Shown here in pieces: positions 17,191-25,950 of a stretch of DNA of 64,000 nt (position 1 is its first letter; the number at the start of each line of letters is the position of its first letter). The stretch is from the NCBI RefSeq assembly GCF_000590475.1, contig NZ_CP007441.1, positions 101,580 to 165,579 on the forward strand. Reading direction: 5' to 3'. Origin of the DNA: Stutzerimonas stutzeri (lineage in GTDB: Bacteria > Pseudomonadota > Gammaproteobacteria > Pseudomonadales > Pseudomonadaceae). The notes beneath the pieces were generated by a model that saw only the letters and a list, made by a program, of their open reading frames with translations, was not told the origin of the DNA and searched no databases. Made by a program: the position numbers and the translations under genes.

Positions 17191-18249
17191 ATGCCGCTTA
17201 CCGCTACTTCTTCCACGCTGTACCAGAACTGGCAGGCCCTGCGTCAGACGCAGCCGATGCTGCGCGCTCGCGACGCGGCGGCTGCGCTGGGGATCAGCGA
17301 GGCCGAGCTGGTGGCCAGCAGGTTGGGTATAGACGCCACCCGCCTGGAGCCGAATTGGCGCGAACTGCTGCCTGCCCTTGAGTCGCTCGGCCGAATCATG
17401 GCGCTGACGCGCAACGAGAATTGTGTACATGAGCGCAAGGGCATCTACCGGGAGACGAGCATTGGCGGCGGCGGGCAGATGGGGCTGGTGGTCTCGCCAG
17501 ACATCGACCTGCGCCTGTTTCTCGCCGGCTGGTCCAGCGCATTTGCGATCGACGAGCAGACTCCGAAAGGCATGCAGCGCAGCCTGCAAGTCTTCGATCA
17601 CCAGGGCGTCGCGGTGCACAAGGTCTATCTGACCGAGACCAGCGCTCTAGACGCCTGGGAGGCGCTGGTCGAGCGTTTCGCCGCGCCCGCTCAGAACGTG
17701 GTGCTTGATCTGCAGCCGCGCGGGCCGAAACCGAAAGATCTGGCCGATGATGAGATCGATGTCGAGTCCCTGCGTCACGGCTGGGCCGAGCTGAAGGACA
17801 CCCACCATTTCTTCGCGCTGCTGAAAAAGCACGGTGCGCAACGCACCCAGGCGCTGCGGCTGGCGGGGCGCGATTGGGCCGAGCGCTTGCCGCTAAACGA
17901 GCTGCCGGTGCTGTTCGAGGGCGCAGCCGCTGCGCAGATGCCCATCATGGTGTTCGTCGGCAATCGTCACTGCATCCAGATCCACACCGGGCCGGTCAAC
18001 AACCTGCGCTGGATGCACCACTGGTTCAACGTGCTGGATCCGGATTTCAACCTGCATCTCGACACCCGCGGCATCACCGAGCTGTGGCGGGTGCGCAAGC
18101 CGAGCAGCGATGGCGTGATCACCAGCCTGGAGGCGTTCGATGCCGACGGCGAGCTGGTGGTCCAGCTGTTCGGTGCCCGCAAACCCGGCATTCCCGAGCG
18201 TGACGATTGGCGTGCGTTGGCCGAAGCGCCGGCCGCGTTGGAGGGATGA
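17191..18249 (+). CDS. phuS: Hemin-degrading/trafficking factor (PhuS/HemS family)
   Basis: The 352-residue cytoplasmic protein has the duplicated HemS/ChuS fold. Repeat one runs to about 170 and contains NENCVHERKGIYR; repeat two contains VGNRHCIQIHTGPV and the heme-binding region LRWMHHWFNVLDP. In P. aeruginosa PhuS hands heme to the heme oxygenase HemO. No heme oxygenase gene is in this window. ATG 17191 is preceded by AAGGA, and the frame further upstream would overlap phuR. The stop touches the next gene. Confidence 0.92.
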   Translation: MPLTATSSTLYQNWQALRQTQPMLRARDAAAALGISEAELVASRLGIDATRLEPNWRELLPALESLGRIMALTRNENCVHERKGIYRETSIGGGGQMGLVVSPDIDLRLFLAGWSSAFAIDEQTPKGMQRSLQVFDHQGVAVHKVYLTETSALDAWEALVERFAAPAQNVVLDLQPRGPKPKDLADDEIDVESLRHGWAELKDTHHFFALLKKHGAQRTQALRLAGRDWAERLPLNELPVLFEGAAAAQMPIMVFVGNRHCIQIHTGPVNNLRWMHHWFNVLDPDFNLHLDTRGITELWRVRKPSSDGVITSLEAFDADGELVVQLFGARKPGIPERDDWRALAEAPAALEG

Positions 18250-18251
18250 GC

Positions 18252-19130
18252 ATGCGCAAATCAGTGGCGTCACTACTGCTGGTGCTGGTCAGCGCTGCGG
18301 CTCACGGCGAATCATTGCCGCAACGCTGGGTCAGTGCGGGCGGCTCGTTAACCGAGTGGGTGGTCGCCCTGGGCGGCGAGTCCCGGCTGGTCGGTGTCGA
18401 CACCACCAGCCAGCACCCAGACTCGGTGCAGGCGCTGCCGAGCATCGGCTATCAGCGCCAGCTGGCGGCAGAAGGCATTCTCGCATTGAGCCCCGAGATC
18501 TTGATCGGTACGGAAGAGATGGGCCCGCCGACCGTGCTGGAGCAGTTACGCGGCGCTGGCGTCGAGGTCACGACACTCTCTGCCGCGCCAGACCCCCAGG
18601 CGTTGTCCAGCAATCTCGAGACGCTGGGCCGCCTGCTGGGTGAACCCGCGCGCGCTACGCAGTTGCTAGATGACTATCGAAAACGGCTGAAAGACCAGCA
18701 CGAATGGATCACCAAGGCCCGGGCCGCACAGGCGGCGCCCGGCGTGCTGCTGTTGCTGGGGCAGGGTGGCGGGAACCTGCTGGTGGGCGGTCAGGAAACC
18801 AGTGCCGACTGGCTGATCGATCAGGCCGGCGGTCGTAATCGGGCCAGCCACAGCGGCTTCAAGCCGCTCTCCAGCGAGGCCCTGACCGCGCTCGATCCGG
18901 ATGTGCTGATCATCACCGACCGCAGCCTCCAGGGCGACGCGATGCGTGAGGCCCTGCTGGCCCGTCACCCTGCCTTGGCCTCGTTGCGTGCGGTGCGCGA
19001 GTCGCGGATCTACAGCCTCGACCCGACCCTGCTGGTCGGCGGGCTCGGGCCGCGCTTGCCTGCAGAGCTGGCGGCGCTGTCCGCAGCCTTTTATCCTCAC
19101 GCGCAGGCCCTTACCGACATATCCCGATGA
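18252..19130 (+). CDS. phuT: Periplasmic heme-binding protein of the heme ABC transporter
   Basis: The 292-residue protein has a signal peptide (VASLLLVLVSAAAHG) and a class III substrate-binding fold. Typical stretches are WVSAGGSLTEWVVALGGES, PSIGYQRQLAAEGILALSPE and LDPDVLIITDRSLQG. It captures heme released from PhuR and passes it to PhuUV. ATG 18252 is chosen because GGAGGG lies six bases before it; ATG 18246 would sit on top of that site. The stop overlaps phuU by four bases. Confidence 0.92.
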   Translation: MRKSVASLLLVLVSAAAHGESLPQRWVSAGGSLTEWVVALGGESRLVGVDTTSQHPDSVQALPSIGYQRQLAAEGILALSPEILIGTEEMGPPTVLEQLRGAGVEVTTLSAAPDPQALSSNLETLGRLLGEPARATQLLDDYRKRLKDQHEWITKARAAQAAPGVLLLLGQGGGNLLVGGQETSADWLIDQAGGRNRASHSGFKPLSSEALTALDPDVLIITDRSLQGDAMREALLARHPALASLRAVRESRIYSLDPTLLVGGLGPRLPAELAALSAAFYPHAQALTDISR

Positions 19131-20164
19131 CCCGCGTTTTATCCCCACGCCCGCTGTTCGCACTGCTGGCGGTCTTGCTGCTGCTGTCCGTCTGGTTGTC
19201 GCTGGCGTTGGGACCGGTCAGCCTTGCGCCGGGCGACACCTGGCGCGCAGTCCTTAACCTCGCGGGGATGGGCGACGCCGATCCGCAGCTGGCCCAGGCC
19301 GAACTTATCCTCGGGCAGATCCGTTTGCCGCGCACGCTGCTGGGGCTCGCGGTCGGTGCGGTGCTGGCCTTGACCGGCGTGGCGATGCAGGGACTATTTC
19401 GCAACCCCCTTGCCGACCCGGGGCTGATCGGCGTATCCAGTGGCGCGGCTTTAGGCGCCGCGGTGGCCATCGTCTTTGGCTCCGCCGTTGGTGGTATGCC
19501 AGCTGCGTTCGAGCCTTATCTCTTGTCAGCCAGCGCTTTCGCCGGCGGGCTGGCGGTGACTGCCACGGTGTATCGGCTGGGCCGGCGCGACGGTCAGACC
19601 AGCGTCGCCACCATGCTGCTAGCGGGGATTGCATTGACCGCGCTGGCAGCGGCCACCATCGGCCTGTTCTCCTACCTCGCCGACGACGCCACGCTGCGTA
19701 CCTTGACGTTCTGGAACCTTGGCAGCCTCAACGGTGCGAGCTATGCACGGCTCTGGCCGTTGCTGCTGATTGCCGCCGGGGTCGCGCTCTGGTTGCCGCG
19801 CCGGGCAGCCGCCCTCAACGCGTTGCTATTGGGCGAATCCGAAGCGCGCCACCTCGGCTTTTCGGTCGAGGGGCTCAAGCGCGAGCTGGTGTTTCTTACG
19901 GCCCTCGGCGTCGGTGCGGCGGTGGCCGCGGCGGGGCTGATCGGCTTTATCGGCCTGGTGGTGCCGCACCTGATTCGCCTGCTCAGCGGGCCGGATCATC
20001 GCGTACTGTTGCCCGCTTCGGCGCTGGCGGGTGCCAGTCTGCTGCTGTTTGCCGACCTGCTGGCGCGCCTGCTGCTGGCACCGGCCGAGCTGCCAATCGG
20101 CATCGTCACGGCGCTGCTCGGCGCGCCCTTTTTCCTGTTCCTGCTGGTCAGGGGGCGCAACTGA
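19127..20164 (+). CDS. phuU: Heme ABC transporter permease (FecCD family)
   Basis: The 345-residue permease has about ten membrane segments. Family landmarks are RLPRTLLGLAVGAVLALTGV and GLFRNPLADPGLIGVSSGAA in the first third, and the coupling region GLIGFIGLVVPHLIRLL GPDHR near residue 275. It starts at an ATGA overlap with phuT and shares one base with the phuV start, so the three are probably translated together. Confidence 0.94.
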   Translation: MTRVLSPRPLFALLAVLLLLSVWLSLALGPVSLAPGDTWRAVLNLAGMGDADPQLAQAELILGQIRLPRTLLGLAVGAVLALTGVAMQGLFRNPLADPGLIGVSSGAALGAAVAIVFGSAVGGMPAAFEPYLLSASAFAGGLAVTATVYRLGRRDGQTSVATMLLAGIALTALAAATIGLFSYLADDATLRTLTFWNLGSLNGASYARLWPLLLIAAGVALWLPRRAAALNALLLGESEARHLGFSVEGLKRELVFLTALGVGAAVAAAGLIGFIGLVVPHLIRLLSGPDHRVLLPASALAGASLLLFADLLARLLLAPAELPIGIVTALLGAPFFLFLLVRGRN

Positions 20165-20931
20165 TGCTCCGCGCGGAGAACCTAGAGGTGCGCCGCGGTA
20201 CACGTTGCGTCCTGCAGGGCATCGACCTGGACCTGCGGGCTGGAGAGATCTTTGGCGTACTGGGGCCGAATGGCGCAGGCAAGAGCACCCTGCTCGGTGC
20301 CCTCAGCGGTGAACTCGCGGCCAATGCCGGGCGGGTCCTGTTGGCGGATCGTCCCCTACATGACTGGCCGACGCGCGAACGCGCCCAGCGTTTGGCCGTG
20401 TTGCCACAGCAGTCCAGCCTGAGCTTTGGCTTTCGCGTGGAAGAGGTGGTCGCCATGGGCCGGCTGCCGCACGCCGAAGGGCGCGCGGCGGATCTACTCA
20501 TCGTCGAACAGGCGTTGGCGGCCGCCGATGCCAGCCACCTCGAAGATCGCAGCTACCTGTCCCTGTCCGGAGGTGAACGGCAGCGGGTACACCTGGCCCG
20601 CGTCCTGGCGCAGCTCTGGCCCGGCGCTGAAGGCCGGGTACTACTGCTCGACGAGCCGACCTCTGCCCTTGATCCCCTGCATCAGCACAGCACCTTGCAG
20701 GCGGTACGCGGCTTTGCCGAGCGCGGCGCGGCCGTATTGGTGATCCTCCATGACCTCAACCTGGCGGCGCGCTACTGTGATCGACTGTTGCTGCTGCACG
20801 AAGGGCGCGCGCATCTGCAGGGTTCGGTCGAAGCCGTGCTGCAAACAGAGCCCCTGCGTGAGGTGTTCGGCCTGGACGTGCTGGTGCAGCGCCATCCCGA
20901 GCGAGGGCACCCACTGGTGGTGGTGCGCTAA
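20164..20931 (+). CDS. phuV: Heme ABC transporter ATP-binding protein
   Basis: The 255-residue ATPase carries Walker A GPNGAGKST at about 35-43, the Q-loop in VLPQQSS, signature LSGGERQR, Walker B VLLLDEPTSALD and the switch His in ILHDLNLA. The LDEPTSALDPLHQH form is typical of HmuV-type heme importers. It is the last gene of phuSTUV. The 210 bases after it hold no convincing gene. Confidence 0.94.
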   Translation: MLRAENLEVRRGTRCVLQGIDLDLRAGEIFGVLGPNGAGKSTLLGALSGELAANAGRVLLADRPLHDWPTRERAQRLAVLPQQSSLSFGFRVEEVVAMGRLPHAEGRAADLLIVEQALAAADASHLEDRSYLSLSGGERQRVHLARVLAQLWPGAEGRVLLLDEPTSALDPLHQHSTLQAVRGFAERGAAVLVILHDLNLAARYCDRLLLLHEGRAHLQGSVEAVLQTEPLREVFGLDVLVQRHPERGHPLVVVR

Positions 20932-21142
20932 CGTGCTGTGCGAGGGTGCCCGGATGGTCAAGATTGCAGGAATGTGTTTAGCGTGTGGGCCGCGCTTCGC
21001 CAGGCACCGGTGCTAAACGCACACGGAGGTGGTGGGTCGAAGCTGACTAATCCAAAGGGCAAGAAGGCAGATACGTTCGGGCACCGTCTCTGCTTTAAGC
21101 ATCCTGGGCCGTCCGCTTAACCGAGTTTGTCGAATCCGTCTC

Positions 21143-23298
21143 TCAGGCGTATCGGCGTTCCGGACGTCTCGTTATCTCGGCCAGTTGTTCAGCTCTTTGG
21201 TTTTGTTCCAGTGCTCGCCATTGGGCGACCAATTCGGGCAAGTCGCCCCGATTAATCAAGTCGCCGAACACGTTGGTCGCGGTCAGGCGTCTGCCCGCCT
21301 CGTTTAGCAGCCGTTCTTTCGCACGCCCCAGCGCTGCTCGTTGTTGCCTGCTAAGGGAGCGTGCCAGGGCGATGCCAGCGTCGTACATCTGGCGGAGCTC
21401 CAAATCGGATTTGTTATAGAAGCGAGAGTCGTGGCGCACTCTTACTGCCCGGCGAAACTCCATAAAATCTCGCGGCTGCCAACTGTCCAGCTCGGCTTCG
21501 GCGAGCTGGATCAACCGGTCGATGTCGTGGATCTCACCGGGCGTAAACAAGACACCTTCCCGCTCCTCAACGCTTGCATGCCAGCGCAGCAGCGTAGTGA
21601 GCATGGCACGGCTGTAGCCACTGTCGGAGGAATGCTCTGCGCCGGCGAAAGCCTGTTCGATGAAGGCCATTCGCTTTGGCATGTCGCCCTGCAGATCAAT
21701 CGCACCGGCATAACGCGCACAGGCCTGTTCGTCGATCAATGCGCAGTCGGGTTGCCAGAGTATGGAGGCTTCGCTGCCACCGTTGGGCTTGCGGGGCACG
21801 AAGTGGCGTTGTTGACCATGGTGCTCGTATGGGTCGCCCTGCAGGTTGAGCAGCCCACCCAGGAGCAGCGCCACACCCAGCAAGGGTGAGCTGAACAGCA
21901 CCACGGTACCGGCGCTGGCCAGCTTCCACTCGGCATCCAGCCAGGTGAAGGGGACGGCGGGGATAGGGTCGTTGTGATTGACGAGGCGGTGATGGACAAG
22001 CCCTTGGGCACTTTGCACAAAGGCTCGGTCGCCGGCGCGTGGGGCGCCGAAGGTGTACAGCATCATCTGCGGTTGTGATGGGAGCATTCTGATCCACTCC
22101 GCTAAGAGCAATGCAACGGCGCCGCCGAGACTGTGCCCACAAATGATTAGGGTCTGCTCGCCAGTGTAGAAGGCTTCCATATAGCGCTGAACGAAAACCT
22201 TGACGGCCTGGAACGAGTCATAAAATCCTCGGTGGGCTTGACCGGTGCCTTCAGCGTACGGGACCTGGCGGGCGTCAAGATCTCGCAATATATCTGGCGT
22301 TCCCAGTGTGCCCCGCACCGAGATGAGCATGAGCTTGTCGTTATGGGCGATGAAGGCCTGGGAGTCCGTCTCTTCATCGTAGAGAAAATGCACGTCTTCG
22401 GGATTAGCCCAGCCTTTAACGGCCTCGCTCTGATAGCGATCCGGATCATAGGGCATGATTTCCAGCCTTTTGGAATAGGGCACTTCTTCGTAGAGCAGCT
22501 GGTAACTGGCGTTATCGAACGTCGTGGCTTTTTCCAGCCGGGCCAGTTGCTCGCGCAGCACATGCCCAATGCTCCCGCTGCGGCTATAGGGGGGCGGACT
22601 GGAGGCATAAGCACCATCCGGCTGCTTCGGTTCGCCGAACGGCGCATACACGAAGGTGCTCATTACGGCCAAATGGTAGGCGTTGATTGCGCAGAAATTC
22701 TTGTCGCGCGAGAGCAGCGGGCTGTAGGCCCGGAGCGCCTTGACTTCCAATACCTGATGACAATTGGGCTTCAGTGCTATGCCGGTGCACTTGGACGCCT
22801 GCCCAGCGTTGTGCTTAAGCATGGCGGAAGGCTTTGGCTGCCAGGCTGGATCAGGGTCGGGTAGATGCCCCTTGGCCTCGACCAGGTCGCTAACTTCTAC
22901 GCGCAGAAAGTGAGCGCTTTCCAGTACGGCGCGCTCTTCTGCCAGATAGGTACGGCCATCAGATCGGCGGGGGCCAGATGGGGATTGCTCAGCAGCGATC
23001 TGCAAGTTGGTCAGAGGTATCTTGAAGGAGTCTCTGATGGTCAGTTCTTCGTACCACGAATCAATTTCGCCGCTGTCCAGCGTGGACAGATCAAGAACTG
23101 CTGGACCGCAGTGAATGCCACTAATGATTGCTAAACCGTCACTAGCGTTCCCTGATATCGTTGCCGCTGGCTGTCGTGCAGCGTATAGCTAAGTCTTGCG
23201 TAAGGCTTTCCGTCACCATGTTCGTCAACCAGGCGAAAGCTGATCCAGTCCTTTCGTTGAGGGCAGACCAGTGTTTTCGAATTTCCCGCTTTGTTCAT
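21143..23298 (-). pseudogene. Class 3 lipase, probable type VI secretion effector (Tle-like), frameshifted
   Basis: Two frames together give about 718 residues. Frame one starts at ATG 23298 (AGGGA eight bases upstream), runs through WISFRLVDEHGDGKPYARLS to YQGTL and stops at 23131-23133. The next frame, open from before 23143, continues SDGLAIISGIHCGPAVLDL and stays open to 21143. A single missing base near 23143 explains this. The N-terminal part resembles the short beta domain seen on T6SS lipase effectors. The C-terminal part is a class 3 lipase: GHSLGG with Ser near 388, TFGAPRAGDRAF, NDPIPAVP (Asp) and HHGQQRHF (His). It is preceded by an immunity-type lipoprotein. No slippery heptamer is visible, so mutation or sequencing error is likelier than programmed shifting. 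Confidence 0.8.
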
Positions 23299-23303
23299 GT
23301 CAT

Positions 23304-24035
23304 TCATCCCTGATCATTCTTGCAATTGGGATAGACGGTGCATTTCTGACCGTTCATTTGAAACGTTTTGAATACCGGCGGCATCTGGCAACGCTGCCAA
23401 CCTTCTTTTGGTAAACATGGCTTCCATCCTTCCGGAAATTTGAGCCATGTGTCGTTTCTGTACGGCCGTTCCTCTGGGTCGGTCTGAATATCCAACCGAA
23501 CCGTCTTGCCCGGCAACTCGTCACGCACCAGATGAGCGCCCGCTCCTTTGCAGCTCAGCAATTTCGATAGCTCAAGGTAGAGCTTGCTGACCTGAAACAG
23601 CCAGGTGCATTCAGCCGTCTTGCTCAGGTGGCCATCGCTATCAAAAGCAGGCGCGCCTTGCGGCAGTGTCTCGACCAGCACCAAGCCGCCATTGTCATAG
23701 GTGCGTTGCCAGTCCTTGTCGCCGTAGCGGCCATGAATGTATAGCCCAACTCGGGCCAGCTGCATTTCGCAGAGGCCGTCGCGGTAGCTGACGGGAATGC
23801 TGAAGCGATACTGCTGGGATGTACTCTGAAAGCCACTCTCGAATGAGCGTGCCTGGCTGCGACCCTTACAGTCGTTGGCGACGCCGTAATGCGCTTGGGC
23901 ACGCATGGAGAAGTTAGCGGGTAGCTGCCCTTCAAACGTAAACCTGTCACCAGTGAGCGTGGCCATAGAGCTGCAGGCGTTCAGTGCTGTCGCGAGTAAG
24001 GAAAGGCCGAATAGTCGAGCAAAGATATTTCGCAT
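23304..24035 (-). CDS. Lipoprotein, probable immunity protein to the downstream lipase
   Basis: The 243-residue precursor has a lipobox LNAC at about 18-21 followed by SS, so it should be anchored in the outer membrane facing the periplasm. Six further Cys residues suggest disulfides. I recognise no named domain. It lies directly upstream of the lipase gene: its TGA overlaps an ATG that begins three codons before the favoured lipase start. A periplasmic lipoprotein next to a Tle-type lipase is the usual arrangement for T6SS lipase immunity (Tli). Base composition is clearly lower in GC than flanking genes, suggesting transfer. Confidence 0.7.
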   Translation of the reverse strand: MRNIFARLFGLSLLATALNACSSMATLTGDRFTFEGQLPANFSMRAQAHYGVANDCKGRSQARSFESGFQSTSQQYRFSIPVSYRDGLCEMQLARVGLYIHGRYGDKDWQRTYDNGGLVLVETLPQGAPAFDSDGHLSKTAECTWLFQVSKLYLELSKLLSCKGAGAHLVRDELPGKTVRLDIQTDPEERPYRNDTWLKFPEGWKPCLPKEGWQRCQMPPVFKTFQMNGQKCTVYPNCKNDQG

Positions 24036-24048
24036 CCTTTGTAACTCC

Positions 24049-24284
24049 CTACAGATGGGTCAGCTGGATGTCGAAGAGGTGGGGTTGTTTGATGCCCTTA
24101 ATGGCTAGGTAAATCTGGGTCGCTTGCGCGTGCATGTTGGCTCCGTCCATGGAGGTAGTTGGCCACTGAAGACTGACGCACTGACCGGTCGGGCTCAACA
24201 GCAGGCGGTCCGCGACATGAATCAATTCACTTAAAGGATTGCTCGCTATGCCCAGGTTCCTTTTTTGTCCGGCGACCCTCCCAT
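24049..24284 (-). pseudogene. 3' remnant of an unidentified gene upstream of the lipoprotein
   Basis: A minus-strand frame reads LSELIHVADRLLLSPTGQCV, then QWPTTSMDGANMHAQATQIY, and ends LFDIQLTHL with TAG at 24049-24051. It looks coding but has no ATG or GTG start; upstream it runs straight into the metQ terminator. The stop is 13 bases before the lipoprotein start, so it was probably the gene preceding the lipase/lipoprotein pair and lost its 5' part. A TTG inside the frame could start a 57-residue peptide. I do not recognise the family. Confidence 0.45.
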
Positions 24285-24309
24285 AAAAAACCCCGCACAG
24301 GGCGGGGTT
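24285..24309 (-). terminator. Rho-independent terminator of metQ
   Basis: On the minus strand an eight-base stem AACCCCGC/GCGGGGTT with a five-base loop is followed by six T residues. It lies 25 bases after the metQ stop and ends the metNIQ transcript. Confidence 0.85.
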
Positions 24310-24333
24310 CTAAGGGCGGCAGCTGACTTGCAA

Positions 24334-25107
24334 TTAAAACGCCGGAACTACGGCACCCTTGTACTTCTCATTGATGAACTGCTTCACCTCTTCGCTGTGC
24401 AGCGCCTCGGCCAGCTTCTGCATGGCAGCGCTGTCCTTGTTGTCCGGACGGGCCACGAGGATGTTCACATAAGGCGAATCGCTGCCTTCGATGAACAGAG
24501 CGTCCTCGGTCGGGTTGAGCTTGGCTTCCAGCGCGTAGTTGGTGTTGATCAGCGCCAGGTCGACCTGGGTCAGCACGCGTGGCAGGGTGGCGGCTTCCAG
24601 CTCACGGATCTTGATGTTCTTCGGGTTCTCGGCGATGTCCTTCGGCGTGGCGGTGATGCCGGCACCGTCCTTCAGGGTGATCACACCCGCCTTCTGCAAC
24701 AGCAGCAGGGCACGGCCGCCATTGGTGGCGTCGTTGGGGATGACGACCGTGGCGCCATTGGGCAGCTCCTCCAGCGACTTCAACTTGCTGGAATAGGCGC
24801 CGAAAGGCTCGATGTGCACGCCAGCAACGCTGACCAGTTCGGTGCCCTTGCCCTTGTTGAATTCATCCAGGTACGGCTGATGCTGGAAGAAATTGGCGTC
24901 CAGGCGCTTTTCGGCCACCTGGATGTTTGGCTGCACATAGTCAGTGAAGACTTTCACTTTCAGGTCGACGCCCTGTTCGGCCAGCTGCGGTTTGACGAAT
25001 TCGAGGATCTCGGCGTGCGGAACGGCCGTCGCGGCGACGTTCAGCTCATCGGCAGCCTGGGCGGAGAAGGCCGCGACAGCGGCAAGGGCGGCAAGCAGTT
25101 TTTTCAT
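24334..25107 (-). CDS. metQ: Methionine ABC transporter substrate-binding protein (NlpA family)
   Basis: The 257-residue protein has a signal peptide (LLAALAAVAAFSAQA) and the NlpA-family core: VAATAVPHAEILEFVKPQL, FTDYVQPN, NANFFQHQPYLDEF-like DANFFQHQPYLDEF, and IPNDATNGGRALLLLQKAGVI. It binds D- or L-methionine for MetNI. AGGAG is seven bases before the ATG. Unlike E. coli MetQ there is no lipobox Cys: cleavage after AQA would leave a soluble periplasmic protein. It is separated from metI by 177 bases. Confidence 0.92.
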   Translation of the reverse strand: MKKLLAALAAVAAFSAQAADELNVAATAVPHAEILEFVKPQLAEQGVDLKVKVFTDYVQPNIQVAEKRLDANFFQHQPYLDEFNKGKGTELVSVAGVHIEPFGAYSSKLKSLEELPNGATVVIPNDATNGGRALLLLQKAGVITLKDGAGITATPKDIAENPKNIKIRELEAATLPRVLTQVDLALINTNYALEAKLNPTEDALFIEGSDSPYVNILVARPDNKDSAAMQKLAEALHSEEVKQFINEKYKGAVVPAF

Positions 25108-25284
25108 GAAAAGCTCCTGTCTGATTCGACGAGATGATCGCCGAGTATCTGTGGTTGAGAATGTTGCGAGCGATGGCTAGGCGAGGCGAAATCATCCGAA
25201 AAGATGGAATTCACCAGTGAGCACGTTCCGATGCTTCCAACGCTGCATAGCCGAGCGCAGTTATCTTCATGGTGGGTTAGGCAA

Positions 25285-25950
25285 TTATTTACGGGAAAAG
25301 TGAGTCACCAGCTTGTCACCGACGCTTTGCAGCACCTGCACCAGGACGAGTAGCAGAACGACGGTGACCACCATGACGTCGGTCTGGAAGCGCTGGTAGC
25401 CGAAACGGATGGCCAGGTCGCCGAGCCCGCCCGCACCCACCACGCCGGCCATGGCGGTGTAGGAGACGAGGGTGATGGCCGTGACCGTCACGGCGGCGAT
25501 GATGCCCGGACGCGCCTCGGGCAGCAGGGCGCTGAAAATGATCTGTCGGGTGGTGGCGCCCATCGCCTGGGTTGCCTCGATGATGCCGCGGTCGACCTCA
25601 CGCAGGGCGGTTTCCACCAGTCGTGCGAAGAACGGCGCAGCGCCCACCACCAACGGTGGAATGGCTCCGGCGACGCCCAGCGAAGTGCCGGTGATCAGAA
25701 CCGTGAAGGGAATCATCACGATCAGCAGGATGATGAACGGCAGCGAGCGCAGCACGTTGACCACGAAGGAAAGGAAAGCGTACAGCGGGCCGTTCTCGAA
25801 CAGCTGACGCGGACCGGTGAGAAATAGCAGCACGCCCAGCGGCAGGCCCAACAGGATGGTGAACAGCAGCGAACCGCCGAGCATCAGCAGGGTGTCCAGC
25901 GTGGCCAGCCAGATCTCGTACCAGTCGACGTTTGCCAATAGAGCTTCCAT
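25285..25950 (-). CDS. metI: Methionine ABC transporter permease
   Basis: The 221-residue protein has five membrane helices and the binding-protein-dependent permease motif EAxxxxGA, seen here as EATQAMGATTRQIIFSALLPEA. Other landmarks are VVNVLRSLPFIILLIVMIPFT and GVVGAGGLGDLAIRFGYQRF. Its ATG overlaps the metN stop by four bases, so the ATPase and permease are coupled. Confidence 0.95.
   Translation of the reverse strand: MEALLANVDWYEIWLATLDTLLMLGGSLLFTILLGLPLGVLLFLTGPRQLFENGPLYAFLSFVVNVLRSLPFIILLIVMIPFTVLITGTSLGVAGAIPPLVVGAAPFFARLVETALREVDRGIIEATQAMGATTRQIIFSALLPEARPGIIAAVTVTAITLVSYTAMAGVVGAGGLGDLAIRFGYQRFQTDVMVVTVVLLLVLVQVLQSVGDKLVTHFSRK

Noticed and set aside
20932..21142. Possible RNA gene or phuW-like gene after phuV
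   Set aside because: No coding frame, promoter or terminator stands out in these 211 bases.
23110..23150. Programmed -1 ribosomal frameshifting in the lipase gene
   Set aside because: No X-XXY-YYZ heptamer, downstream pseudoknot or internal Shine-Dalgarno is visible at the frame junction, so mutation or sequence error is the simpler reading.
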